A stretch of DNA of 64,000 bases from Bacillota bacterium (GTDB lineage Bacteria > Bacillota > Sulfobacillia > JACIYH01): NCBI GenBank assembly GCA_030019365.1, contig JASEFA010000002.1:514103-578102 (forward strand), given 5' to 3'. The notes beneath the pieces were generated by a model, which was not told the DNA's origin, made no database searches, and worked only from the letters and a program-made list of their open reading frames with translations. Shown here in pieces: positions 7,734 through 15,969 of this stretch. Position numbers and translations under genes: made by a program. Position 1 is the first letter of the stretch; each line of letters begins with the position of its first letter.

Positions 7734-9006
7734 CGGCCCCCAGGATTACGGTCAAGCGCGCGGGCCCATGGCCGTCGGCGTGGTTGGGAGCCTTCTCCAC
7801 AGCAGGACGGCTCACCATACCGGAAAGAGCCGCCGCCACCGCGCCGGCCTCCTGTTCGCCGGCCTCGCCCACCCGGATCACCGTCCGGGGATACTCGCGG
7901 TCGGCGTTTCCCACGTGCACCACCGAGAACCCCTGCTTGCGCAGGACCTCGGCGGCCAGGGCGGCCAGGCCCGGCCTCCCCGTACCATTCAGCACCTCAA
8001 TGGGGACGGCCTGCTCGACGCCATACAGTACCTGCCCGATGGTGCGCGCCAGCCCTTCCCGGTCCAGGACCCAGTAGCTCAATCCCCCGATGTCCCGGGG
8101 CGCTCCGGGAGCGGTTCCCACCCGCATCCTGTCAGTGGACAGGGACAGTCCCAGGCGCGCCAGGGCCAGAACCTTGCGCGCCGGCACGTTGGTATCCACA
8201 CAGGCCAGGGCGTCATCGACCAGAAAGGGCAAGCGGGCCAGAGTCACCACCGAGAGGGCCTTGTGGAGGGCCGCCATCACAAAGGCCTGCTGCACCCTGA
8301 TGCGATCGATGTCCCCGTCCGGATACTGCCGGAAGCGCAGGAGCTCGACGGCTGCCTTTCCGTCCAGCACCTGCCGGCCGCCTTTCAGATGGATATAGAG
8401 GTTCTGGTAGGGGTCCTCGTAGTCCATGTTCCGGGGCACGTCGAACTCCACCCCACCCAGCAGATCCACCAGGCGGGCAACGCCGTCGAAGCTCGTACGC
8501 ACGTAGTAGTGGACCGGCACCCCGGTAAGCTCCTCCACCGCGCGTATGGCCAGCCCGGGGCCCCCGTAAGCATGGGCGGCATTGAGCTTGTCGTATCCCT
8601 CTCTGCCCGGAATCTGCACGCGGGAATCCCGGGGCAGGGAGAGGACACCCGCCTCCTGGCGCCCCAGGTCAAAGCTCACCAGCATTATGGTATCGGCACG
8701 GCCGTGGGAGTGCCGCCAGTCGGTGATGGGCCTGCCGCTCGCATCCAGCTGGGAATCCAGGCCCAGCACCAGCACGTTGACGCGGGAGCCCGGCTCCACC
8801 AGAGGCGGTTCTACTTCGTTCCCCCCCGCTCCCAGCCCCCGTTGCAGGCCTGTCCAGGTGACATAAGCCAGCCACCCCGCCCAGCCCGCCAGCAAGAGGC
8901 CCACGGCAAGCAGCACCCACAACCACGGACGCCGACGGGCTCTATTGCTCCTCCTGCCCAGTCTCGTTTCCGCCGGCCTGGCATCGATCATAATGGCACC
9001 GGGCAT
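7705..9006 (-). CDS. LytR-CpsA-Psr family cell-wall glycopolymer ligase
   Basis: Membrane-bound phosphotransferase family that attaches teichoic-acid-like or capsular polymers to peptidoglycan. The 433-residue product has an Arg-rich cytoplasmic start and one membrane segment (about 28-52). The LCP catalytic domain follows, with VLGLDSQ, ADTIMLVSFD, LPRDSRVQIPG and VDLLGGVEFDV; the arginines that bind the lipid pyrophosphate are present. A C-terminal LytR_C domain begins IEVLNGTGRPGLA. The gene overlaps yqeK upstream (65 bases) and rsfS downstream, forming a compact operon. The polymer substrate cannot be read from the sequence. Confidence 0.92.
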   Translation of the reverse strand: MPGAIMIDARPAETRLGRRSNRARRRPWLWVLLAVGLLLAGWAGWLAYVTWTGLQRGLGAGGNEVEPPLVEPGSRVNVLVLGLDSQLDASGRPITDWRHSHGRADTIMLVSFDLGRQEAGVLSLPRDSRVQIPGREGYDKLNAAHAYGGPGLAIRAVEELTGVPVHYYVRTSFDGVARLVDLLGGVEFDVPRNMDYEDPYQNLYIHLKGGRQVLDGKAAVELLRFRQYPDGDIDRIRVQQAFVMAALHKALSVVTLARLPFLVDDALACVDTNVPARKVLALARLGLSLSTDRMRVGTAPGAPRDIGGLSYWVLDREGLARTIGQVLYGVEQAVPIEVLNGTGRPGLAALAAEVLRKQGFSVVHVGNADREYPRTVIRVGEAGEQEAGAVAAALSGMVSRPAVEKAPNHADGHGPARLTVILGADVVVRGSEP

Positions 9007-9583
9007 CCTGAGCCCCGCCTTCCCAGGGACGCCACCGACCCTCCTTCACCAGTCTTGATAGCAGGGAATTGCGACCCTCCAGCGTGCTGGGGTGGGCGGG
9101 CAGGCCTTCCCGGAACAGGTAGGTGAGGGTCTTCTCCATTGTCCACAGCGCCGCCAGCTCCGGGTCCCTGGCCGCCATTTCCCGTACCTGCTCCACCCCA
9201 GGGAAATGCCGGTTTGGCTCAATGAAATCGGCCAGGTAGAGGAGAAGCGAAAGGGGGCGCATTCCCGCCCCGCCCACCGTGTGCCGCGCCACGGCATCCA
9301 GGATTTCCGGGTCCTCGACCCCCAGCTCCAGCCGCGCCAGTTCCGCCCCCACCGGCCCGTGCAGGAGCTCAGGCGCCTCCCGCTCCACCGTGTCAACGAG
9401 TATACCAAAACGCCCGGCCAGGGACAACAGCTCTACCGCGGGCAGATCACGGGCGATGTCGTGCACCAGCCCCGCGACCCAGGCCTTGGCCGGATCCACC
9501 CCCAGCCGGGGAGCCAGCGCCCGGCTGACCCGGGCGGTTCCCAGGCTGTGCGCCCATCTGGAGGCGGGAAGGCGTCTCGCCAT
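8942..9583 (-). CDS. yqeK: HD-domain nucleotide hydrolase YqeK
   Basis: HD-family metal-dependent hydrolase; YqeK proteins are reported to cleave diadenosine tetraphosphate symmetrically. HD landmarks: RWAHSLGTARVS (first His), GLVHDIARDLP (HD pair), ELLHGPVGAE and VARHTVGGAGM, then YLADFIEPNRHFPGV near the C-terminus. I chose the ATG at 9583 because GGAGGAGGT lies just upstream and homologues begin near here. The open frame continues further upstream through an inverted repeat, which is unlikely to be coding. The C-terminal tail (about 20 residues) overlaps the LCP gene. Confidence 0.88.
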   Translation of the reverse strand: MARRLPASRWAHSLGTARVSRALAPRLGVDPAKAWVAGLVHDIARDLPAVELLSLAGRFGILVDTVEREAPELLHGPVGAELARLELGVEDPEILDAVARHTVGGAGMRPLSLLLYLADFIEPNRHFPGVEQVREMAARDPELAALWTMEKTLTYLFREGLPAHPSTLEGRNSLLSRLVKEGRWRPWEGGAQDARCHYDRCQAGGNETGQEEQ

Positions 9584-9637
9584 GACCTCCTCCAGCTGCT
9601 CCGTTCCCCCTTCCCCCCTCCTCCTGACGCACGGGCG

Positions 9638-9717
9638 CCGGTTCAGGTTCCTTCCCGCAAAACGAAGCCTCTCTTGGGGCCTGGCAAGAGAGGCATTCGC
9701 TTTGCGGGATGAACCGG
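9638..9717. repeat. Large compound inverted repeat after the RRM gene
   Basis: Nested complementary arms. CCGGTTCA (9638-9645) pairs with TGAACCGG (9710-9717). CGCAAAACGAA (9656-9666) pairs with TTCGCTTTGCG (9696-9706) with one G-U. CCTCTCTTG pairs with CAAGAGAGG around an 8-base loop. In the RRM-gene transcript this gives a hairpin of more than 25 bp with a T-containing distal arm (TTCGTTTT). It probably ends or stabilises that mRNA and separates it from yqeK. Confidence 0.75.
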
Positions 9718-9719
9718 GT

Positions 9720-9977
9720 CTAGTACTTGTTCTGCCGCGGCCTGGCCTCGTTGACCACGATCTCCCGGCCACCAAACATGGCGCCGTTCATGGCCTGCAC
9801 GGCCTTCTCCACGTCTTCCTCGTCCACCTCTACGAACCCGAAACCACGGGAACGTCCGGTCTCACGATCCGTAATGATGCGGCAACCGCGGACTTCCACG
9901 TACGCCGAGAACGCGCGGGCGAGTTCATCCTCCGTGGTGCCCCACGGCAGATTTCCCACGTACAGGGTCTTAGGCAT
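9720..9977 (-). CDS. Small RNA-binding protein, single RRM
   Basis: An 85-residue protein consisting of one RNA recognition motif. RNP2 is seen as LYVGNLPW and RNP1 as RGFGFVEV; the aromatic residues that stack on RNA are kept, and a short basic tail ends the protein. Such single-RRM proteins resemble the glycine-rich cold-inducible RNA-binding proteins of cyanobacteria and some Firmicutes. The ATG at 9977 follows GAAGAGG; a GTG three codons upstream is possible. The start overlaps the end of nadD by 8 bases. A large hairpin follows the stop. Target RNA is unknown. Confidence 0.92.
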   Translation of the reverse strand: MPKTLYVGNLPWGTTEDELARAFSAYVEVRGCRIITDRETGRSRGFGFVEVDEEDVEKAVQAMNGAMFGGREIVVNEARPRQNKY

Positions 9978-10677
9978 CCTCTTCACCTGCCTTTCCTGAC
10001 AAGATGGGCCCGTCTATGTGAACCATGCCCCAACCAGCCGCCGCCCGGCGCTCTCGGGGCCTGCGGTACAACCCGTGCTTCTGGATGTATTCTTCCACAG
10101 CGCGCGGGACCAGGTACCTGATGGACCTCCCCTGGGTGACCTGCCGGCGCAGGTCGCTGGAGGATATGGCCAGAGCGGGCACCCCGAGGGGAACGATGCG
10201 GCAGAAGAGCTCCTCCCCCACCATGTCGGCCAGCCTGCTCAAGCCCGCCAGGTCGTAGCCCGGCCTGGTGGCGGCCACCACCCTGCACATGGACAGCAGC
10301 CGGTGGCAGTTCCGCCAGGAGCAGATCTCCAGCACGGCGTCGGCACCGGTTATGAAGTACAGGTTGCTGTCCGGGTACCGCTCCCCGAAAAGGGCCACCG
10401 TGTCCACGCTGTAGGAAGGCCCGGGCTGGTCGATCTCGACCCGGTCCACGCAGAAATCGGGGTTGGAGACGGTAGCGAGCACGGTCATCATGTACCGGTG
10501 TTCCGCCTCGGTGATGGGCTGCCCTTCCTTGTGGGGAGGCCGGCCCGCCGGGACGAAGATAACCTTACGCAAATGAAAAGCCTGGCGAGCTGTCTCCGCA
10601 GTCACCAGGTGCCCCAGGTGGATGGGGTCGAACGTCCCACCCATGATACCGATATTATCCGTAACGGGTTCACTCAC
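9970..10677 (-). CDS. nadD: Nicotinate-nucleotide adenylyltransferase
   Basis: Makes deamido-NAD from nicotinate mononucleotide and ATP in NAD biosynthesis. The nucleotidyltransferase signature GGTFDPIHLGHL, with its GxxxPxHxGH pattern, is at residues 13-24. VPAGRPPHKEG and ITGADAVLEICSW follow, and the C-terminal ISSSDLRRQVTQGRSIRYLVP binding motif is present. Length (235) is a little above the usual 190-215 because of a C-terminal tail. The start is a GTG. It lies between obgE and the RRM gene, as in related genomes, and has its own promoter overlapping the obgE end. Confidence 0.96.
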   Translation of the reverse strand: MSEPVTDNIGIMGGTFDPIHLGHLVTAETARQAFHLRKVIFVPAGRPPHKEGQPITEAEHRYMMTVLATVSNPDFCVDRVEIDQPGPSYSVDTVALFGERYPDSNLYFITGADAVLEICSWRNCHRLLSMCRVVAATRPGYDLAGLSRLADMVGEELFCRIVPLGVPALAISSSDLRRQVTQGRSIRYLVPRAVEEYIQKHGLYRRPRERRAAAGWGMVHIDGPILSGKAGEEDA

Positions 10678-10711
10678 TCGATCGACCTACCGGAACCGTA
10701 TTCTAACCGGC

Positions 10712-10740
10712 ATTATATCACGGCTGCCCGGCCCCGGCAA
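10712..10740 (-). promoter_or_regulatory. Promoter upstream of nadD
   Basis: TTGCCG (10735-10740) and TATAAT (10712-10717) with a 17-base spacer on the minus strand. It overlaps the last codons of obgE, so nadD and the RRM gene can be transcribed separately from the rplU operon. Confidence 0.65.
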
Positions 10741-11734
10741 GACGCCTTGCCAGCTCGGCGATCATCTCCGGGATTCCCTCCCCGGTCAGGGCCGAGACCC
10801 CGTATACCGGCCCTCCCTCACCCAGACGCTCCCCCAGTTCCCGCAGCCGTTCCCGGGCCCCGGGCAGATCCACCTTGTTGGCCACCAGCACCTGCGGGCG
10901 CCGCACCAGGTCGGGGTGATACTGCTCCAGCTCCCGATTGATGGTGGTGAAATCCCGGTACAGATCCCGCTCCGGGGGAGCCCCCAGGTCCAGCACGTGC
11001 ACCAGCACCCGGGTGCGCTCGATGTGGCGCAGGAACCGGTGTCCCAGGCCCTTTCCCGCATGAGCTCCCTCGATCAATCCGGGGATGTCGGCCAGCACGA
11101 AGCTGCCGCCGCCCGGGGCTGCCACCACCCCCAGGCACGGCTCCAGGGTGGTGAAGGGGTAATCGGCTACCCGGGGCCGGGCAGCCGAAACCCGCGCCAG
11201 GATGCTGGACTTGCCCGCGTTGGGCATGCCCACCAGACCCGCGTCGGCCAGCAGCTTCAACTCCAGCCGCAACCAGCGCGACGCCCCGGGTTGGCCCGGG
11301 TCCGCCCGGCGCGGAGCCCGGTTGCGGGGCGAGGCGAAGCGCGCGTTACCCCACCCCCCCCGGCCGCCCCGGGCCACGACCAGCATCTGCCCTGCCTCCG
11401 CCAGGTCGCCCAGCACCTCTCCGGTGGTGTCGTCGCGGACCACGGTGCCCACGGGTACCGGGATGGTGATGCCTTCGCCATCGGCTCCCGTGCGGTTGCC
11501 GCCCGATCCGTGCCGGCCCCGTCCGGCCCGGAAGTGCCGGCGGTAGTGAAAGTCCAGCAAAGTGGAAAGCCCCGGGTCGGCAGTCAGGCGCACATCACCA
11601 CCGCGCCCGCCATCACCGCCCGCGGGGCCCCCCCTGGGCACATACTTCTCGCGCCGGAAGGCAACGCACCCGTTGCCCCCGGCCCCACCTTCCACATAGA
11701 TGCGCGCTTCGTCTACGAAGACCCCGTCCGGCAC
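10718..11734 (-). CDS. obgE: GTPase Obg, short form without C-terminal OCT domain
   Basis: GTPase linked to 50S ribosome assembly and the stringent response. The glycine-rich Obg fold occupies about residues 1-158 (for example GGAGGNGCVAFRREK and GGPAGGDGGRGGDV). The G domain follows, with GMPNAGKSSIL (P-loop), DIPGLIEGAHAGKGLG (switch/G3), NKVDLPG (G4) and a GVSALTGEG G5-like site. The protein stops at 338 residues, right after the G domain. Many Firmicutes homologues are near 420-430 residues with a C-terminal OCT domain, so that domain is absent here. It lies 5 bases after rpmA in the standard rplU-prp-rpmA-obg order. Confidence 0.96.
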   Translation of the reverse strand: MPDGVFVDEARIYVEGGAGGNGCVAFRREKYVPRGGPAGGDGGRGGDVRLTADPGLSTLLDFHYRRHFRAGRGRHGSGGNRTGADGEGITIPVPVGTVVRDDTTGEVLGDLAEAGQMLVVARGGRGGWGNARFASPRNRAPRRADPGQPGASRWLRLELKLLADAGLVGMPNAGKSSILARVSAARPRVADYPFTTLEPCLGVVAAPGGGSFVLADIPGLIEGAHAGKGLGHRFLRHIERTRVLVHVLDLGAPPERDLYRDFTTINRELEQYHPDLVRRPQVLVANKVDLPGARERLRELGERLGEGGPVYGVSALTGEGIPEMIAELARRLAGAGQP

Positions 11735-11739
11735 GGGAA

Positions 11740-12033
11740 TCAGGCCTGGAGGGTGGCCTCGGGCCCGAACACCCCCACCACCTTGCGATCACCGCGGGAC
11801 TGGAACCGGACCACCCCGTCCGCCAGCGCGAACAGGGTGTCGTCGCGACCGACGCCCACGTTCACCCCCGGCACCACCCGGGTACCCCGCTGGCGTACGA
11901 TGATGCTCCCCGCGGTAACCCGCTGGCCGTCGGAAGCCTTGACCCCCAGCCTCTTGGAGCGGGAATCCCGACCGTTGCGCGAGCTGCCCATGCCCTTCTT
12001 GTGGGCGAACAGCTGGATATCGAAGACACGCAT
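11740..12033 (-). CDS. rpmA: Ribosomal protein L27 with cleavable leader
   Basis: 50S protein whose N-terminus reaches the peptidyl-transferase centre. The product begins [20 protein letters not shown]. The leader MRVFDIQLF before AHKKG matches the Firmicutes pre-L27 type, which Prp protease must remove to free the functional N-terminus. The body ([17 protein letters not shown] and [10 protein letters not shown]) is typical. I use the ATG at 12033, not the GTG-type start three codons upstream, because a GGAGGTG site sits at the right distance. The prp gene is directly upstream. Confidence 0.96.
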   Translation of the reverse strand: MRVFDIQLFAHKKGMGSSRNGRDSRSKRLGVKASDGQRVTAGSIIVRQRGTRVVPGVNVGVGRDDTLFALADGVVRFQSRGDRKVVGVFGPEATLQA

Positions 12034-12048
12034 GGTGTTCACCTCCTG

Positions 12049-12378
12049 TCATTCCCTTTCGTCCACATACGAGACCCGGACCCGTCCGGGGTGGCGCTGC
12101 GCCACCCCCTGCAACCCCAGCACCATGGTGGCCAGGATGGCCTGCCCGCGCGGGTCATTCTCGTCGCCCGGCGCCAGCTGGCATTCCAGCCAGCCCCTTT
12201 CCATGTGGACCCGCGGATGCAGGCCCAGATGGTCTTCCAGACCGGCCACGGCTGCCTGGGTGAGGGCGGAGACAGCAGCACACACGATGTCTTTTCCCCG
12301 CGGCGCCAGCCCGGCGTGCCCCCGTACGCCGAATCCCGTCACCCTGTCTGCCCGGCGCCGCACCTCCACCTCGATCAC
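12049..12378 (-). CDS. prp: Ribosomal-processing cysteine protease Prp
   Basis: Cysteine protease that removes the N-terminal leader of L27; essential in Staphylococcus aureus. The 109-residue product has the catalytic histidine in GVRGHAGLAPRGKD and the catalytic cysteine in DIVCAAVSALTQ, as in the YsxB/DUF464 family. It sits between rplU and rpmA, its substrate gene, which is the conserved arrangement. The L27 encoded next to it indeed has a cleavable leader, so enzyme and substrate agree. Confidence 0.94.
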   Translation of the reverse strand: MIEVEVRRRADRVTGFGVRGHAGLAPRGKDIVCAAVSALTQAAVAGLEDHLGLHPRVHMERGWLECQLAPGDENDPRGQAILATMVLGLQGVAQRHPGRVRVSYVDERE

Positions 12379-12463
12379 GGCCTGCCCACCGGCACTGTCG
12401 CCGATACCCCGCGCAAAACTGCGGCCGGCGCCTTCGCCCGGATTCCCCGCTGCGATCCCAACC

Positions 12464-12772
12464 TCACGATGCGGGCTGGATGCTTTCTACCTGCAACCGG
12501 GTGTGCTGCTGCCGGTGGCCGGTCTTGCGGCGGTAATTGACCTTGGCGCGGTACTTGAACACAACGATCTTGCGGCCCTTGAAGTGATCCAGCACGCGGG
12601 CGACCACTCGCGCCGCCGGGCCGGTGACCACCCTGCCGTCATCGACCAGCGCCACCACGGGCAGCTCGACCTGCTCACCCGGTTCAGCAGCCAGCTTTTC
12701 CACCACCAGTACCTGACCCTCTTCGGCCCGGTACTGCTTTCCCCCCGTCTGCACTATGGCGTACACTGGCAT
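12464..12772 (-). CDS. rplU: Ribosomal protein L21
   Basis: 50S subunit protein of 102 residues, beginning [19 protein letters not shown] and ending in the [17 protein letters not shown] signature. The open frame extends 40 codons upstream, but that part overlaps a terminator and a promoter. The ATG at 12772, preceded by CCGGGGG, gives the family's usual length. First gene of the rplU-prp-rpmA-obg operon, driven by the promoter at 12788-12816, which leaves only a very short 5' leader. Confidence 0.96.
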   Translation of the reverse strand: MPVYAIVQTGGKQYRAEEGQVLVVEKLAAEPGEQVELPVVALVDDGRVVTGPAARVVARVLDHFKGRKIVVFKYRAKVNYRRKTGHRQQHTRLQVESIQPAS

Positions 12773-12787
12773 AACCCCCGGCTGGCT

Positions 12788-12816
12788 ATTGTAGCATGCT
12801 CCCACCGACCTGTCAA
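12788..12816 (-). promoter_or_regulatory. Promoter of the rplU operon
   Basis: Consensus -35 TTGACA (12811-12816) and -10 TACAAT (12788-12793) separated by 17 bases on the minus strand. The -35 box begins at the end of the T tract of the his terminator, so the end of one operon and the start of the next share bases. The leader before the rplU ATG is only about 10 nt, which leaves no room for an L21-type autoregulatory leader. Confidence 0.88.
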
Positions 12817-12849
12817 AAAAAGCGCCCTCAGGACCATCAGGAGCGGCGC
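12815..12849 (-). terminator. Rho-independent terminator of the his operon
   Basis: GCGCCGCTC pairs with GAGGGCGC (one bulged G), giving 8 bp, followed by seven T on the minus strand. It overlaps the last codons and stop of hisIE. The position and T tract make this a clear end to the histidine operon. Confidence 0.88.
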
Positions 12850-13547
12850 CGGCTGAGTTCGCCGCAGACCTCGACCGGGTCGATGCCGGCATCGATCAGG
12901 AGCACGAGCAGGTGGAAGACCAGGTCGGCGGCCTCCGCCACCACTTGTCCGCGGGCGCCCCGAGCCGCCGCCACCACCACCTCCACCGCTTCCTCTCCCA
13001 CCTTCTGGGCAATGCGCTCGCTGCCCGCCGAAAACAGGGCAGCGGTATACGATCCGGCCGGACGCTCGCGGTAGCGCCGGTACAGGAGTTCAGTCAGCTC
13101 AGTCAGGATTTCCGGGCCCGCCCGGCCGGCGGTCCCTCCGGCCGCCTCCGGTGGGGGTTCGCCCATGGCGCAGTCAGGCCGCTCATGGTCTGCTCGCCCG
13201 CCGCGACCGGCAGGGAAGAGGGAGCGGTGAAAGCAGGAGCGCCGGCCCGTATGACAGGCGGGCCCGCGGGGCCGCACCCGGTAGAGGACGGCATCACCGT
13301 CGCAGTCGCAACGGACCTCCACCACCTGCTGGGTGTTCCCCGAGGTCTCCCCCTTGCACCACAGCTTCCCCCGTGAACGGCTGAAGTACCAGGCCCTCCC
13401 CTCCGACAACGTACGGGCGAGGGCCTCCCGGTTTGCGGAGGCGAGCATGAGTACTTCACCGGTAGACGCATCCTGGGCTATCACCGGTACCAGCCCGTCG
13501 GTACCGAACTGCAACCCGGACATTGCAACGGGCTCCAGGGTATCCAT
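12837..13547 (-). CDS. hisIE: Bifunctional phosphoribosyl-AMP cyclohydrolase / phosphoribosyl-ATP pyrophosphohydrolase
   Basis: Carries out steps 2 and 3 of histidine synthesis. The HisI part (about residues 1-110) shows [19 protein letters not shown] and the zinc-binding [24 protein letters not shown] in segments. The HisE part (about 140-236) has [24 protein letters not shown] with the Mg-binding glutamates. The two parts are joined by a Pro/Ala/Gly-rich linker of about 40 residues. Last gene of the his operon, ending inside the terminator. Confidence 0.95.
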   Translation of the reverse strand: MDTLEPVAMSGLQFGTDGLVPVIAQDASTGEVLMLASANREALARTLSEGRAWYFSRSRGKLWCKGETSGNTQQVVEVRCDCDGDAVLYRVRPRGPACHTGRRSCFHRSLFPAGRGGRADHERPDCAMGEPPPEAAGGTAGRAGPEILTELTELLYRRYRERPAGSYTAALFSAGSERIAQKVGEEAVEVVVAAARGARGQVVAEAADLVFHLLVLLIDAGIDPVEVCGELSRRRS

Positions 13548-13621
13548 GCCATCCCTCCGTTGACAATGAGTTTACATCGGCGGTGGCAGCCGCAGGCCGT
13601 CGTGAGCGACTCCCTCCTTTG

Positions 13622-14392
13622 TCATGCCGCACCCGCCGGCCGCACGGGGACGCCGCGACGAGCCAGGTATTCCTTCACGGCGGGCACGGTGAGGACACGG
13701 TAGTGGAACAGAGAAGCGGCCAGGGCTGCGGAGGCGCGGCCCCCGGTGAGCGCCTGCCGGAAGTGCTCGGCGCTGCCCGCTCCCCCCGAGGCGATGACCG
13801 GCACGGGGACCGCCTCCGCCACCGCCCGGGTCAGCTCCAGGTCGAACCCGGAGCAGGTGCCGTCCCGGTCCATGCTGGTGAGGAGGATCTCTCCCGCCCC
13901 CAGCTCCACCCCTCGACGCGCCCACGCCACCGCGTCCAGCCCGGTGGGCCGGCGTCCGCCGTGGGTGAACACCTCCCATCTCCCCGGCCCGGTGCGGCGG
14001 GCGTCGACGGCCAGCACTATGCACTGGCTGCCCAGGTGATCGGCAGCCCGGGCCAGCAGGCTCGGATCTCGCACGGCAGCACTGTTCACCGCCACCCGGT
14101 CCGCGCCGCGGCAGAGCGCAGCCCGCATGTCCTCCAGGGTGCGGATGCCGCCACCCACGGTGAGGGGGATGAACACCCGGCTGGCCGTGTTCTCCACCAC
14201 ATCGAGCACGGTGCGCCGGCCCTCAAAGGATGCCGAGATGTCCAGGAACACCAGCTCGTCCGCGCCCTCCCCGGCATACCTCTCCGCCAGCCGCACGGGG
14301 TCTCCGGCATCGCGCAGGTCTCCGAACCGGATTCCCTTGACTACTCGTCCCCCGTCCACGTCCAGGCAGGGGATTATCCGCCGCGCCAGCAC
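13622..14392 (-). CDS. hisF: Imidazole glycerol phosphate synthase, cyclase subunit
   Basis: TIM-barrel subunit that uses ammonia from HisH to make imidazole-glycerol phosphate and AICAR. Catalytic aspartates are in [15 protein letters not shown] (near residue 11) and in [15 protein letters not shown]. Phosphate-binding loops [11 protein letters not shown] and [11 protein letters not shown] are clear. I chose the GTG at 14392 because homologues begin exactly at [14 protein letters not shown]; the longer frame runs into a repeat tract. 256 residues, the usual size. hisA lies upstream across a repeat-bearing gap. Confidence 0.95.
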   Translation of the reverse strand: MLARRIIPCLDVDGGRVVKGIRFGDLRDAGDPVRLAERYAGEGADELVFLDISASFEGRRTVLDVVENTASRVFIPLTVGGGIRTLEDMRAALCRGADRVAVNSAAVRDPSLLARAADHLGSQCIVLAVDARRTGPGRWEVFTHGGRRPTGLDAVAWARRGVELGAGEILLTSMDRDGTCSGFDLELTRAVAEAVPVPVIASGGAGSAEHFRQALTGGRASAALAASLFHYRVLTVPAVKEYLARRGVPVRPAGAA

Positions 14393-14401
14393 TGTCCCAC
14401 T

Positions 14402-14492
14402 CTCCCCCTCAGCCGAACGCCGTGGCAGCACGCTCCCCCTCAGCCGAACGCCGCGCCAGCGCCGTAACGCTCCCCCCCTCAGCTCGCACGCC
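14402..14492. repeat. Tandem repeats in the hisA-hisF gap
   Basis: A 21-base unit (CTCCCCCTCAGCCGAACGCCG) occurs exactly at 14402-14422 and 14433-14453. A degenerate third copy starts at 14470. Read on the minus strand, each copy carries a GAGGGGGAG ribosome-site-like stretch next to a GTG- or GCG-CTGGC/CTGCC segment like the hisF start. They look like local duplications of the hisF initiation region. Confidence 0.7.
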
Positions 14493-14521
14493 CCGAGGAG
14501 CGTAACGCTCCCGCGCTCACC

Positions 14522-15271
14522 TCAAACACGGGGCTCGCCAGCAGGGGGGACCGACCCCACCCCTGTCCAGGGCGGGCTGAGATGGATGCGGCCCGTGTAC
14601 AGGGCTCGCCCCACGATCACCCCCGCCATTCCTCGCGGCCCGAGAGGGGCCAGGCGCCGCAGGTCCTCCTCTCCGGCCACTCCCCCCGCCACCCACAGCC
14701 GCCAGGGGCCACCCAGGAAGGGCTCCCACAGGGCCGGGTCGACTCCGGCCAGAGTGCCGTCGCGCTCCGTGTCGGTAACGATCAGGTCCCGCAGGCCGAG
14801 CGCGCCCCAGGTCCGGGCCAGGGCCACGACATCCAGGGCCACCGTCTTCCGCCAGGCATCCGTCGCCACCCGGCCCCCACGGAGATCCAGGCTGACCATG
14901 ATCCGGCCCGGCCAGCGGGCAATGCACCTGTACACCAGCCCCGCATCCCCCACCGCGGCCGATCCCAGGATGGCCCAGCGCGCCCCTGCCCGGAGCGCCA
15001 GGGCCACATCCTCTTCGTTCCGGAGACCACCCCCCACCTGCACGGGGACGCCCACCGACCGCACCACCTCGGCCACCAGGTCGAGCTGGACCGGACGCCC
15101 GCGGGCGGCCCCGTCCAGATCCACCAGGTGCAGGCGCCGGGCTCCTGCCGCCACCCACCGCCGCGCCTCCGCCACGGCGTCCGACCCGTAAACGGTCGAC
15201 CGGCCGAGGGACCCCCGGTACAGGCGCACCACCTTCCCGTCCTGCAGGTCCAGGGCGGGTACGATCATCAT
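14522..15271 (-). CDS. hisA: Phosphoribosylformimino-5-aminoimidazole carboxamide ribotide isomerase
   Basis: Fourth-step isomerase of histidine synthesis, a TIM barrel. The N-terminal catalytic aspartate is in [64 protein letters not shown] (second Asp) and [14 protein letters not shown] follow in order. 249 residues from the ATG at 15271; the much longer open frame upstream overlaps hisH and is discarded. A short Pro/Gly-rich tail is unusual. hisH is 26 bases upstream. Confidence 0.95.
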   Translation of the reverse strand: MMIVPALDLQDGKVVRLYRGSLGRSTVYGSDAVAEARRWVAAGARRLHLVDLDGAARGRPVQLDLVAEVVRSVGVPVQVGGGLRNEEDVALALRAGARWAILGSAAVGDAGLVYRCIARWPGRIMVSLDLRGGRVATDAWRKTVALDVVALARTWGALGLRDLIVTDTERDGTLAGVDPALWEPFLGGPWRLWVAGGVAGEEDLRRLAPLGPRGMAGVIVGRALYTGRIHLSPPWTGVGSVPPAGEPRV

Positions 15272-15297
15272 GTCCGTCGCGCCGCATGCGCATCCGG

Positions 15298-15969
15298 TCA
15301 GCATACGCACCGTCCTCCGAAGGCGGCCAGTACTCTCAGCCCCGCCGCCCCGGACTTCTCGGGGTGAAACTGCACGCCGTAAAGGGGAGGGATCTCCAGG
15401 GCGGCGAGCACGGGCACTCCGTATTCGGCCATCGCCGTCCGGGCTGAGTCCCCGTTCTGCAGAGACGGAGGGGCATCCACGTAGTAGGCGTGCGAGAAGT
15501 AGAACCACGTCCCCGGCTGGAGGTCGCAGAAGAGCTGAAGCGGGTCGCTCCAGTGCACCTGATTCCACCCCACATGGGGCACGGGACGGCCGGGAGGCAG
15601 GCGCCGCACGCGGGCAGCCACCAGGCCCAGGCCCGGGGCACCGCCCCCCTCCTCCCCCCAGGCGCACATGACCTGCATGCCCAGGCAGATGCCCAGAACC
15701 GGGCGGCCCCGGGCCAGAAACTCCCGTACCAGCACGGCGCCCCCGCCCGCCTGCAGACGGGCCAATGCCGCTGCAAACGCTCCCACTCCGGGGACGATCA
15801 GCCCGGCCAGGTCGTCCAGCTCGGCCGGGTCAGCACTCACCCGTACCGACAGCCCCACCGCCTGCAGGGCCCGGGCCACGCTGGCCAGGTTGCCCAGCCC
15901 CAGGTCGAGGATGCCAACAGTGCCTGCCGGCCCGTCAGGCGACGGGTTCACGATTCTCCCTCCCCGCAC
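15298..15969 (-). CDS. hisH: Imidazole glycerol phosphate synthase, glutaminase subunit
   Basis: Class I glutamine amidotransferase that feeds ammonia to HisF. The nucleophile cysteine is in GICLGMQVM; the His-Glu pair is in YGVQFHPEKSG. DLGLGNLASVARAL and VPGVGAFAAAL are the usual N-terminal landmarks. The start overlaps the end of hisC by 35 bases; an internal start near GTVGILDLG is possible because the first 15 residues are not conserved. 223 residues. Confidence 0.93.
   Translation of the reverse strand: MRGGRIVNPSPDGPAGTVGILDLGLGNLASVARALQAVGLSVRVSADPAELDDLAGLIVPGVGAFAAALARLQAGGGAVLVREFLARGRPVLGICLGMQVMCAWGEEGGGAPGLGLVAARVRRLPPGRPVPHVGWNQVHWSDPLQLFCDLQPGTWFYFSHAYYVDAPPSLQNGDSARTAMAEYGVPVLAALEIPPLYGVQFHPEKSGAAGLRVLAAFGGRCVC

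Noticed and set aside
5566..9126. Long plus-strand frames (up to 615 codons) opposite ktrB, rsfS and the LCP gene
   Set aside because: All are shadows of well-supported minus-strand genes and are dominated by Gln, His, Arg and Pro.
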